From NCBI RefSeq assembly GCF_016881005.1, contig NZ_JACOPV010000024.1:1-62651 (forward strand): a stretch of DNA of 62,651 nt, given 5' to 3'. Position numbers and translations under genes: made by a program. The notes under the pieces are model-generated. The model searched no databases and was not told the origin of the DNA. It saw only the letters and a list, made by a program, of their open reading frames with translations. The stretch's first letter is position 1, and every line of letters begins with the position of its first letter. Shown here piece after piece: positions 45,487 to 53,557 of the stretch. Source of the stretch: Pseudomonas arcuscaelestis (GTDB lineage Bacteria > Pseudomonadota > Gammaproteobacteria > Pseudomonadales > Pseudomonadaceae).

Positions 45487-47598
45487 GTGTCATTTGGCTC
45501 TCCAGCCTCACCCCCGCTTTTGCTCTTGACTGCTATCGTCGCCGCCCCTGCTGCTGCTGACGATCTGTTCGTCGACGACCAGTCCCTGCCCCAGGTGCTT
45601 ACCGCCACCCGACTCAAGCAGTCACCGGCGGCGGTCCCAGGCAGTATGACCGTGCTCGACAACGCCTTGATCCGCGCCAGCGGCGCCCGTGACATACCAG
45701 AATTGCTACGCCTGGTCCCGGGGATGATGATCGGCTACGGTGCTGGTAACCAACCTACAGTCAACTACCACGGCAGCAACGTCAACGAAGCACGACGCAT
45801 GCAGGTGCTGATCGATGGTCGTTCTGTCTATCGCCCCGGCCTTGCCACCGTAGACTGGAGCGATATTCCATTGGCCATGGAGGATATCGAGCGAGTTGAA
45901 GTGTTCCGCGGCCCGAATACCGTCAGCTATGGTGCCAATGCGCTGATGGCGGTGGTCAACATTCTCACTCGCAAGCCCGCCGATAGCCGCGGCACTCGAG
46001 TGAAAGTTACCCGCGGACAACGTGGCATCAACGACTGGTACGCGAGCCAGGGCAGCGGCTGGGATGGCGGTGACTTGCGCCTGTCGCTGTCGGGCATGGA
46101 AGATGACGGCTTTGATGAAACCCGAAACGGTCAGGACTACCGTGACAGCCGCAGGCTCACCCGCCTGAGTTTGAGCGTCAGTCACACCTTGGCAAATAAT
46201 CAGAGCCTAGATTGGCAATTTGCTGCCAAAGAGGGGACCAATCAGCGTCCCTACACTTACAAGCCCGTGTTCCATGGTGTCACTGCCAATGGCGACAACT
46301 CCGACGCCAACGTCAAGGATTACGCCGGCTCAGTGCGCTGGAACATCGACCTCGATCCCGATCACAGCCTCTATCTGCAAGCGACTGCACAACACTGGGA
46401 TCGCCAGCAGCAGTGGCGCGCCTGTGACGCCGCGATGTCGTTCAGCCCTGCGCTGACAAGCCTGTGGCAATTGAACCCGAACTACGCCGAACAAGTCGCG
46501 CGCAATATTCTTGCGCCACTGCCAGCCGGAGGTGCTCAAGAGCGAGCGCTGGGCGAGCAGGTGCAAAAGCAGTGGGCCGATGGCGGCTCCAAGCAGGTCT
46601 GCGGCGATATCGACCAGAGTACACGGGAAACCCGCTACGACCTGGAACTGCAGGACACCCTGAGCCTGTCCGACAGCCTGCGCCTGGTGAGTGGTGCCAA
46701 CTACCGCTACGACCGTGCCGACTCGCAGACGTTTTTCAATGGCAGTCTCAATGACAACACCTGGCGCCTGTTCGGTCACTTGGAGTGGCGTGCTGACGAC
46801 CACTGGATTATCCAGGGTGGGGCGATGTACGAGGATGCAAATCTCTCCGGCAGCTCCCTCACCCCACGCCTTGCAGTCAACTACCTGATCACCCCACGTC
46901 ACGGGTTGCGCGCGGTGTACTCTGAGGCGGTACGCTCGCCGGACATGTTCGAGAACAACGTCAACTGGAGTTACCGCGTCAACAACCTGACCCCAGGGGC
47001 GTTCGGCCAGAGCAGTGCGCAATACTTCGTCAGGACCCGCGGCCCGGGTGACCTTGAACAGGAACGTATGCGCTCGCGAGAATTGGGTTACAACGGCTAC
47101 TTTGCCGATGCCGACCTGAGCGTGGACTTCAAACTGTTCTATGACGAAATAACCGGCATGATCAGTGAGCCGCTGCGTAATAACCAATACATCGCCAGCA
47201 ACAGCAACAGCGCTCGCTTCAGCGGCAGTGAAACACAGCTTGACTGGCGCTTTGGCCCAGCCGATCGCCTGCGCCTGACTTACGCCTATGTCGATGCCTG
47301 GGCCAGCGACCCCGCTGATCGTCGCCTGAGTGCGCACAATAGCGGCTCGGCCGGCTGGTTGCGTGACTGGGGTCAAGGGTGGTCCAGCGCACTTTTCTAC
47401 TACGGGGACGATGAGCTCAACCAGTATCGATTTGAACGTATCGACCTACGCGTGGCCAAGCGACTCACCTGGGATCGCGCCCAACTGGAGTTGGCGGGCG
47501 TCGTACAGCAACGCCTGGACGACCAACCCACCACCTACGCAGACAACCTGTTTGACAGTCGCCATGTGCTGTACTTCAGCGCGGAGCTCGAATTCTGA
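45487..47598 (+). CDS. TonB-dependent outer-membrane receptor, first gene of a sensing operon
   Basis: A 703-residue receptor: signal peptide (LLLLTAIVAAPAAA, cut about residue 23), a plug domain (about 30-165, LPQVLTATRLKQSP to ERVEVFRGPNTVSYGANALMAVVNI) and a 22-strand barrel ending in EF, the usual terminal aromatic. No N-terminal STN or sigma-signalling domain is present. The start is GTG at 45487 with AAGG upstream. The ligand is unknown; no Fur-like site or sigma/anti-sigma pair lies nearby. The next gene begins one base inside its stop. Confidence 0.92.
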   Translation: MSFGSPASPPLLLLTAIVAAPAAADDLFVDDQSLPQVLTATRLKQSPAAVPGSMTVLDNALIRASGARDIPELLRLVPGMMIGYGAGNQPTVNYHGSNVNEARRMQVLIDGRSVYRPGLATVDWSDIPLAMEDIERVEVFRGPNTVSYGANALMAVVNILTRKPADSRGTRVKVTRGQRGINDWYASQGSGWDGGDLRLSLSGMEDDGFDETRNGQDYRDSRRLTRLSLSVSHTLANNQSLDWQFAAKEGTNQRPYTYKPVFHGVTANGDNSDANVKDYAGSVRWNIDLDPDHSLYLQATAQHWDRQQQWRACDAAMSFSPALTSLWQLNPNYAEQVARNILAPLPAGGAQERALGEQVQKQWADGGSKQVCGDIDQSTRETRYDLELQDTLSLSDSLRLVSGANYRYDRADSQTFFNGSLNDNTWRLFGHLEWRADDHWIIQGGAMYEDANLSGSSLTPRLAVNYLITPRHGLRAVYSEAVRSPDMFENNVNWSYRVNNLTPGAFGQSSAQYFVRTRGPGDLEQERMRSRELGYNGYFADADLSVDFKLFYDEITGMISEPLRNNQYIASNSNSARFSGSETQLDWRFGPADRLRLTYAYVDAWASDPADRRLSAHNSGSAGWLRDWGQGWSSALFYYGDDELNQYRFERIDLRVAKRLTWDRAQLELAGVVQQRLDDQPTTYADNLFDSRHVLYFSAELEF

Positions 47599-48491
47599 TG
47601 CGCAGGTTGCGCCTCTGGCTGCTGCTGGCCTTCCTGTGGCCGCTGGGCGGGTTACATGCCAGTGAAATCCTGCTTACCGGCACCCAGGATAGCCCCGGGG
47701 TCGAGCAGTTCGTCCAGGCCCTGAGCGAACGCCGCCCTGGCGACAAGGTTCACTTCGTACCGGTCACCGAACTTCCCCGCCCTTCGCACCTCGACCCGGC
47801 AACTCGGCTGATCCTGCTCGACAGCACCAGCCTGGAATGGCGTTTGAGTGAAACCGCGGGACCTCCTGCGCTGGCCCTGCGCGTGAGCCGAGTGCAGGCA
47901 GAGCGGCGCCTCGGGCAATTGCGCCCCGCCTACCTGAGCCTGCTTTGGAATGATCCGCCGCTGGACCGGCAACTGCGCCTGACCCGCTATTTGCTGCCTG
48001 AGGCGCAACGCATCGGCGTACTCTATGCCGAGCACAGCCAGTTTCTTCTGGAAGAACTGCGTCGTGCGGCAAAGCCAATGGGCCTGAAGATCATTGCTCA
48101 AGCCTGGCCGGACCTGCACGACAGTCGTCCATTGCAGACGCTTTTGCAGAACAGTGATGTTCTGCTGGGCATCGACGACCCCCAGTTGTACAACGCCAAG
48201 ACAGTTAAAAATGTGCTGTTAAGCAGTTACGGACGACAGATGGCATTAATTGGCCCCAATGCAGGTTTTGTCCGTGCTGGCGCTCTGGCCAGCACGCTGA
48301 GCAACCAACAGGATTGGTTGGCAGTGCTCGACAGACTGCTCGACCAACCCCCTGGCAAATGGCCTCGCACGCTCTACCCTGATCACTTCAGTGTCACAGG
48401 CAACCAGCAGGTGGCCCGTGCCTTGGGCATCGACGCCATCGACCCCGAAAATGCCGCCCTGGTACTGGCCGAAGGAGAACGCAGACCATGA
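47598..48491 (+). CDS. Stand-alone ABC_sub_bind-type periplasmic protein
   Basis: A 297-residue exported protein with a signal peptide (LWLLLAFLWPLGGLHA, cut about residue 21). The rest has the alternating strand-helix pattern of two-lobed binding proteins, with RIGVLYAEHSQFLLEELRRAAKPMGLKI and DVLLGIDDPQLYNAKTVKNVLLSSYG typical of the ABC_sub_bind family (PF04392). It has no permease or ATPase partner here. The ATG at 47598 shares one base with the TGA of the receptor, and its own stop overlaps the kinase start as ATGA. It probably presents a ligand to the kinase. Confidence 0.82.
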   Translation: MRRLRLWLLLAFLWPLGGLHASEILLTGTQDSPGVEQFVQALSERRPGDKVHFVPVTELPRPSHLDPATRLILLDSTSLEWRLSETAGPPALALRVSRVQAERRLGQLRPAYLSLLWNDPPLDRQLRLTRYLLPEAQRIGVLYAEHSQFLLEELRRAAKPMGLKIIAQAWPDLHDSRPLQTLLQNSDVLLGIDDPQLYNAKTVKNVLLSSYGRQMALIGPNAGFVRAGALASTLSNQQDWLAVLDRLLDQPPGKWPRTLYPDHFSVTGNQQVARALGIDAIDPENAALVLAEGERRP

Positions 48492-50413
48492 GGCTCCGTC
48501 TGAGCTGGGACATCCACACCCGCACACAGATCATCAGCCTGGGACCGGCACTGTTGCTGACGCTGCTGCTGATCAGCTTCTTTACCTTCGTGCGAATCCA
48601 GGACCTGCGCCAGGAACTCAATCACACCGGTCAATTGATCGCCAACCAGTTGGCACCAGCGTCGGAATACGGCGTGATCGCCGGCAATGACGAAGTGCTC
48701 GAGAGCCTGATGCGCGCCACCTTGAGCATTCCCCACGTGCGTTTTCTTGAAGTACAGGACAGCAGCAATCACATCCTGGTGTACGTCGAGCAACCCGACG
48801 AACACGACAACCGCGCACAACAAGTCGAGGTTTTCCAAGCCCCTATCCGCCTGCAACAAATCCGTCTGGACAACGACTTCCTGCACAGTGGCGGGCAAGC
48901 ATCGCGCAATGTGGGCGATGACTATCTGGGCAGGGTTATTGTCGGCATGTCCAACGACGCCTTCAGCGAGCGCCAGAAAGAAATCATTATCAAGGCAGCC
49001 ATCCTTGCCCTGTTCGCCCTGCTCTTCACCTTTTTACTGGCCCGCCGCCTGGCATTGAGCCTGGCCAAACCCATAGCCGATATGGGACACGCGGTAAAAG
49101 CCATCCAGCAAGGCGACTTCAATGCCCCCTTGCCCGTAGTCGACGACAGTGAACTGGGGCACCTGGCCCGTCACATCAACAACCTGGCTCGCGCCCTGGC
49201 CCAGGCCAGTCATGAGCAGCAGCAGGCCATGTCGCAACTGATCCAGGCGCGCGAAGAAGCCGAACAGGCAAACCGGGCCAAGTCAGACTTCCTGGCCATG
49301 ATGAGCCACGAGCTGCGCACCCCGATGAATGGCGTGCTTGGCATGCTGCAACTGCTTGAAACCACCACCTTGAACGAGGAGCAAGTCGAATACACGGCTG
49401 TCGCCAGTGAGTCGACCGGGCATCTGCTCAAGGTGATCAACGATATTCTGGATTTCTCGCGGATCGAGCGCACCAGCCTGGAACTGGAACACATCGACTT
49501 CAACCTCGGTGAATTGATTGGCAGTTGCGTTCAATCCTTCCAGCACCTGGCCACCCAGCGAGGTCTGGACCTGCAATTGCAGATGCCTGCGGGAATGGCC
49601 CAATTGCACGTTGTCGGCGACCCTACGAGGATCCGCCAGGTACTGCTCAACCTGGTGGGCAATGCGCTGAAGTTCACCGAACGCGGCAGTGTACGTATCG
49701 AACCCCGCTGGCAGGTGCTTGACCGCCAACTGATCTGGTTCAACTGCGCCGTTCATGACACCGGTATCGGTATAGATAACCAACGCCTGGAAACCATGTT
49801 CCTTGCCTTCCAGCAAGCCGACAGTTCGATCTCCCGGCGTTACGGTGGCACAGGCTTGGGATTATCGATCGCGCGTACCCTGGCCGAACGCATGGGCGGC
49901 ACATTGCGCGCCGAAAGCCGGGAAGGCCAAGGATCGACCTTCACTCTAGAAATGCCCTTGGCGCTTTCGGTGCAGCAAACGCCGCGCCTGCTCAGTCCCA
50001 ACAGCGATCGCGAAGACGAAGGTCAGGGCCAACGCATCCTGTTGGTCGAGGACAACCCGGTCAATCAGACGGTGATCGAGGCCATGCTTCGCAGCCTGGG
50101 ATTTGAAGTGTGCATTGCGGTGGATGGCGCCCAGGCCGTGTCCCAGGTCGCACGCCAGCATTTTGCGGCCACGCTGATGGACTGCCGATTGCCAATAATC
50201 GACGGTTATGAGGCCACGCGGCGTATTCGCCAGCTCCCCCAGGGAGCAGCCATGCCAATCATCGCCTTGACGGCCAATGCCTTGCAGGGCGATCGCGAAC
50301 GCTGCCTGAGCGCTGGAATGAACGATTATTTGGCCAAGCCGTTCAAACGCACTGATTTACAGCAAATTCTGCAACGTTGGCTACCCAGTCAGTCAGCTGC
50401 GACTGGCGATTAA
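48488..50413 (+). CDS. Hybrid sensor histidine kinase, third gene of the sensing operon
   Basis: A 641-residue inner-membrane kinase. In order: TM1 (about 16-34), periplasmic sensor domain (35-165, CHASE8-like), TM2 (about 166-188), HAMP (186-240), HisKA with H274 in MMSHELRTPM, HATPase (NALKF, DTGIGID, GGTGLGLS) and a receiver (about 515-635) with D565 in LMDCRLP and K in YLAKPFKR. There is no HPt domain, so phosphate must pass to another protein. It lies directly before fabA, the position of the RetS-interacting hybrid kinase PA1611 in P. aeruginosa; orthology is inferred. The start overlaps the upstream stop as ATGA. Confidence 0.92.
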   Translation: MRLRLSWDIHTRTQIISLGPALLLTLLLISFFTFVRIQDLRQELNHTGQLIANQLAPASEYGVIAGNDEVLESLMRATLSIPHVRFLEVQDSSNHILVYVEQPDEHDNRAQQVEVFQAPIRLQQIRLDNDFLHSGGQASRNVGDDYLGRVIVGMSNDAFSERQKEIIIKAAILALFALLFTFLLARRLALSLAKPIADMGHAVKAIQQGDFNAPLPVVDDSELGHLARHINNLARALAQASHEQQQAMSQLIQAREEAEQANRAKSDFLAMMSHELRTPMNGVLGMLQLLETTTLNEEQVEYTAVASESTGHLLKVINDILDFSRIERTSLELEHIDFNLGELIGSCVQSFQHLATQRGLDLQLQMPAGMAQLHVVGDPTRIRQVLLNLVGNALKFTERGSVRIEPRWQVLDRQLIWFNCAVHDTGIGIDNQRLETMFLAFQQADSSISRRYGGTGLGLSIARTLAERMGGTLRAESREGQGSTFTLEMPLALSVQQTPRLLSPNSDREDEGQGQRILLVEDNPVNQTVIEAMLRSLGFEVCIAVDGAQAVSQVARQHFAATLMDCRLPIIDGYEATRRIRQLPQGAAMPIIALTANALQGDRERCLSAGMNDYLAKPFKRTDLQQILQRWLPSQSAATGD

Positions 50414-50476
50414 TGTGAAATTGCGGCAGTCTTATAAACTGGACAGGCTGCTGAAAAAGCCTGAAAATAAAATTTC

Positions 50477-50493
50477 AGTGCACACGTGTACTT
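50477..50493. promoter_or_regulatory. DesT/FabR-like dyad before fabA
   Basis: AGTGCACACGTGTACTT, a dyad centred on ACACGTGT, lies 133 bases before the fabA start. It resembles TetR-family operators that tune unsaturated fatty acid genes (DesT in P. aeruginosa, FabR in E. coli) as I recall them. No regulator gene lies here. Confidence 0.4.
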
Positions 50494-50625
50494 CTTTGCC
50501 CCGTGCGCTGTGACTTTCACTACAACGCAATAGTCTATGTGTAGGCTGCCGCCCCAACGTATAAACGATTTGGGTCGGTCGGGAAGATTTGCCCCCCGCC
50601 GCATGGGGATTATTGAGGAGCTCGC

Positions 50626-51141
50626 ATGACCAAACAAAACGCCTTTACCCGGGAAGACCTGCTGCGCTGCAGTCGCGGTGAGCTGTTCGGCCCAGGTAAC
50701 GCGCAACTGCCCGCCCCGAACATGCTGATGGTAGATCGCATTACCCATATCAGCGAAGAGGGTGGCAAGTACGGCAAAGGTGAATTGGTCGCCGAGCTGG
50801 ATATCACTCCGGACCTGTGGTTCTTTGCCTGCCACTTCGAAGGTGATCCAGTAATGCCAGGCTGCCTGGGCCTTGACGCCATGTGGCAACTGGTTGGCTT
50901 CTTCCTCGGCTGGCAAGGCCTGCCAGGTCGCGGTCGCGCCTTGGGTTCGGGCGAGGTCAAGTTCTTTGGCCAGGTGCTGCCAACCGCCAAGAAAGTCACG
51001 TACAACATTCATATCAAGCGCGTCCTGAAGGGCAAGCTGAACATGGCCATCGCTGATGGTTCGGTCAGTGTCGACGGTCGCGAAATCTACACCGCCGAAG
51101 GCCTTCGGGTCGGCGTATTCACCTCCACTGACAACTTCTAA
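50626..51141 (+). CDS. fabA: 3-hydroxydecanoyl-ACP dehydratase / isomerase
   Basis: A 171-residue hot-dog enzyme that dehydrates 3-hydroxydecanoyl-ACP and isomerises the double bond to cis-3, the branch point of anaerobic unsaturated fatty acid synthesis. Catalytic H70 (FFACHFEGDPVMPGC) and D84 (LGLDAMWQL) are present. GAGGAGC lies before the ATG. It forms the fabAB operon, 11 bases before fabB. Confidence 0.98.
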   Translation: MTKQNAFTREDLLRCSRGELFGPGNAQLPAPNMLMVDRITHISEEGGKYGKGELVAELDITPDLWFFACHFEGDPVMPGCLGLDAMWQLVGFFLGWQGLPGRGRALGSGEVKFFGQVLPTAKKVTYNIHIKRVLKGKLNMAIADGSVSVDGREIYTAEGLRVGVFTSTDNF

Positions 51142-51152
51142 GGGTTATCCGC

Positions 51153-52373
51153 ATGCGCCGCGTCGTTATCACTGGTCTGGGCATCGTTTCGTGCCTGGGC
51201 AATGACAAAGAGACCGTCTCCGCCAACCTGCGTGCAAGCCGCCCTGGCATCCGATTCAACCCGGAATATGCCGAAATGGGTCTGCGTAGCCAGGTTTCCG
51301 GCTCCATTGACCTCAACCTCGAAGAACTGATTGACCGCAAAGTCTTCCGTTTCGTGGGTCACGCTGCTGCCTACGCCTACCTGGCAATGGCCGACGCGAT
51401 CAAGGATTCGGGCCTGACGGAAGAACAGGTGTCCAACCCGCGTACCGGCCTGATTGCAGGCAGCGGCGGCGCGTCGACCCTGAACCAGATGGAAGCGTTG
51501 GACATCCTGCGCGAAAAAGGCGTCAAGCGTGTCGGCCCGTATCGCGTCACCCGGACCATGAGCAGCACTGTCTCGGCGTGCCTGGCTACCCCGTTCAAGA
51601 TCAAGGGCCTGAACTACTCCATCGCTTCGGCTTGCGCCACCAGTGCACACTGCATCGGCACCGCCATGGAACAGATTCAAATGGGCAAGCAGGACATCGT
51701 CTTCGCCGGTGGCGGTGAAGAAGAGCACTGGAGCCAGTCGTTCCTGTTCGACGCCATGGGCGCTTTGTCCAGCAAGCGCAACGACACCCCGGAAAAAGCC
51801 TCCCGTGCCTACGATAACGACCGTGACGGTTTCGTCATTGCTGGCGGTGGCGGCATGGTCGTAGTTGAGGAACTGGAGCACGCTCTGGCCCGCGGCGCGA
51901 AAATCTACGCTGAAATCGTTGGCTACGGCGCGACTTCCGATGGTTACGACATGGTCGCACCAAGCGGCGAAGGCGCCATCCGCTGCATGCAGATGGCCAT
52001 GTCGACTGTCGACACCCCGATCGACTACCTGAACACCCACGGCACCTCGACGCCAGTGGGTGACGTTGCCGAGATCAAAGGTGTTCGCGAAGTGTTCGGT
52101 GACAAGGCACCTGCCATCAGTTCGACCAAGAGCCTCTCCGGTCACTCCCTGGGCGCCGCAGGCGTGCATGAAGCGATCTACTGCATGCTGATGATGGAAG
52201 GTAACTTCATCGCCGGCTCGGCCAACATCGACGAGCTGGACCCAGCAGTAGCCGATATGCCGATCCTGACCAAAACCCAGGAAAACGCCAAGATCGATAC
52301 CGTGATGAGCAACAGCTTCGGTTTCGGCGGCACCAACGCCACTCTGGTGCTCAAGCGCTGGGAAGGCAAATAA
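51153..52373 (+). CDS. fabB: 3-oxoacyl-ACP synthase I
   Basis: A 406-residue condensing enzyme that elongates cis-unsaturated acyl-ACP made by FabA. The acyl-enzyme C161 is in SIASACATSAHCIG; the two catalytic histidines are in NTHGTSTPVGD and SLSGHSLGAAG. GFGGTNATLVL is the C-terminal signature. It ends in a strong terminator. Confidence 0.98.
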   Translation: MRRVVITGLGIVSCLGNDKETVSANLRASRPGIRFNPEYAEMGLRSQVSGSIDLNLEELIDRKVFRFVGHAAAYAYLAMADAIKDSGLTEEQVSNPRTGLIAGSGGASTLNQMEALDILREKGVKRVGPYRVTRTMSSTVSACLATPFKIKGLNYSIASACATSAHCIGTAMEQIQMGKQDIVFAGGGEEEHWSQSFLFDAMGALSSKRNDTPEKASRAYDNDRDGFVIAGGGGMVVVEELEHALARGAKIYAEIVGYGATSDGYDMVAPSGEGAIRCMQMAMSTVDTPIDYLNTHGTSTPVGDVAEIKGVREVFGDKAPAISSTKSLSGHSLGAAGVHEAIYCMLMMEGNFIAGSANIDELDPAVADMPILTKTQENAKIDTVMSNSFGFGGTNATLVLKRWEGK

Positions 52374-52393
52374 GGGCTAATACCCTTATGCTG

Positions 52394-52421
52394 AAAACGC
52401 CCCGACTCGTCGGGGCGTTTT
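52394..52421 (+). terminator. Terminator after fabB
   Basis: AAAACGCCCCGA pairs with TCGGGGCGTTTT around CTCG, followed by TGTTTTC. It is 20 bases after the stop. Confidence 0.93.
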
Positions 52422-52440
52422 TGTTTTCAGACCCACCTGC

Positions 52441-52995
52441 TCACACCGAAAACCGCCCTACCAGGCTATTCAAGTCAATCGCCAGCTGCGACATCGCCTG
52501 GCTCGCCGCATTGGTCTGATTGGCTCCCGCTGACGTCTGCAGTGCCAAATCACGGATATTGGTCAGGTTACGGTCCACCTCCCGCGCTACCTGCGCCTGT
52601 TGCTCGGAAGCGCTGGCGATCACCAGATTGCGCTCATTGATCAGGCTGATCGCTGCTGCAATTTCCTCCAGCGCCGCACCTGCTGCATGTGCCCCTTCCA
52701 GGGTGCTTTGTGCACGGTCATTACTCTGCTGCATCCCTTCGACCGCACGATCAGTGCCCTGCTGGATACCGCCTTGATCTGCTCAATGTGCGCCTTGTTC
52801 GTCTGCAAAGGCTGCGGATCGCGGTTGATCAGCAATCGCAGATTCAACGAACGAATGCGCAGCATGTCCTGAGTCATCTGGCCTACCGCAATGACGCTAG
52901 GCAACCAATTGCTGTCTACCTGCTGCTACTGCTGGCGCATGCTGTTCATTTGCAACAAGCGAAAATGCCTAGCGCTACCACCAGCAATCACGAGG
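52441..52995 (-). pseudogene. Decayed methyl-accepting chemotaxis protein
   Basis: About 180 codons remain of a receptor normally near 540. The 5' part gives the periplasmic start (NSMRQQ, stop, QQVDSNWLPSVIAVGQMTQ to KAHIEQIKA) with a TAG stop and a one-base shift just before it. Near 52775 it jumps, in another frame, to the extreme C-terminus of the signalling domain (GMQQSNDRAQSTLEGAHAAG through NLVIASASEQQAQVAREV to VGRFSV). The middle (second membrane segment, HAMP, most of the signalling hairpin) is gone. It cannot make a working receptor. It lies tail-to-tail with the fabB terminator. Confidence 0.85.
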
Positions 52996-53010
52996 CGCCA
53001 ACCTCGGCCC

Positions 53011-53475
53011 TCAGCGCACAGTAAATCGCTGCTCGGCTAGCAGGCGATCACCCTGGAAAACCATAAAATGCCATTCGCCCGGCACCACTTCGTGAAGCTC
53101 GGTGAATTCATAGGCCATCACATCCTGGGCAGCTCCGGGCACCAGTTTCTGCACCACCTCGAACTTATCATGGCGCTTGCCGTCGGGGGTCAGCACACCC
53201 GGGGTGAGGTAGAGCAAGGTCAACGGCGCGTCCTCCGCCGCCTTGCCCTCCAGGCGATAACGCATACCGAACTTGCTGCCCAGTCGTGCCGGAATTTCAG
53301 AAGTGTGCTGAATAGTCTGAGTGCTCTGGGTCAGCACGCGCTCGCCAGGCTGAAAATTTTGATGCTGTGTTTGGAACAACCCGTACTCGATCGGCCCTTG
53401 TACCCGCACCTCGGCACTGGCCAGACCACTCACCAGCAAAAGCCCGCACACCGCACTGAAACGACTGAAAAACAT
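53011..53475 (-). CDS. DUF3859-like exported protein
   Basis: A 154-residue protein with a signal peptide cut near LASA (about residue 21). The mature part begins EVRVQGPIEYGLFQTQHQNF and ends in a beta-rich EFTELHEVVPGEWHFMVFQGDRLLAEQRF, as in DUF3859 proteins, which I recognise from memory. The start at 53475 (MFFSRF) is set by GGAG seven bases upstream. The function is unknown; the location is periplasmic. Confidence 0.82.
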   Translation of the reverse strand: MFFSRFSAVCGLLLVSGLASAEVRVQGPIEYGLFQTQHQNFQPGERVLTQSTQTIQHTSEIPARLGSKFGMRYRLEGKAAEDAPLTLLYLTPGVLTPDGKRHDKFEVVQKLVPGAAQDVMAYEFTELHEVVPGEWHFMVFQGDRLLAEQRFTVR

Positions 53476-53557
53476 GATGCACTCCATCAGGATTGATGGC
53501 GGCAGGCTATGACGCCGGCATGACAGACTGATGACAACTGGAAAACTGCCTGGCAGC

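Noticed and set aside
51138..52169. 343-codon open frame opposite fabB
   Set aside because: Shadow of fabB; no ribosome binding site and the product is low-complexity.
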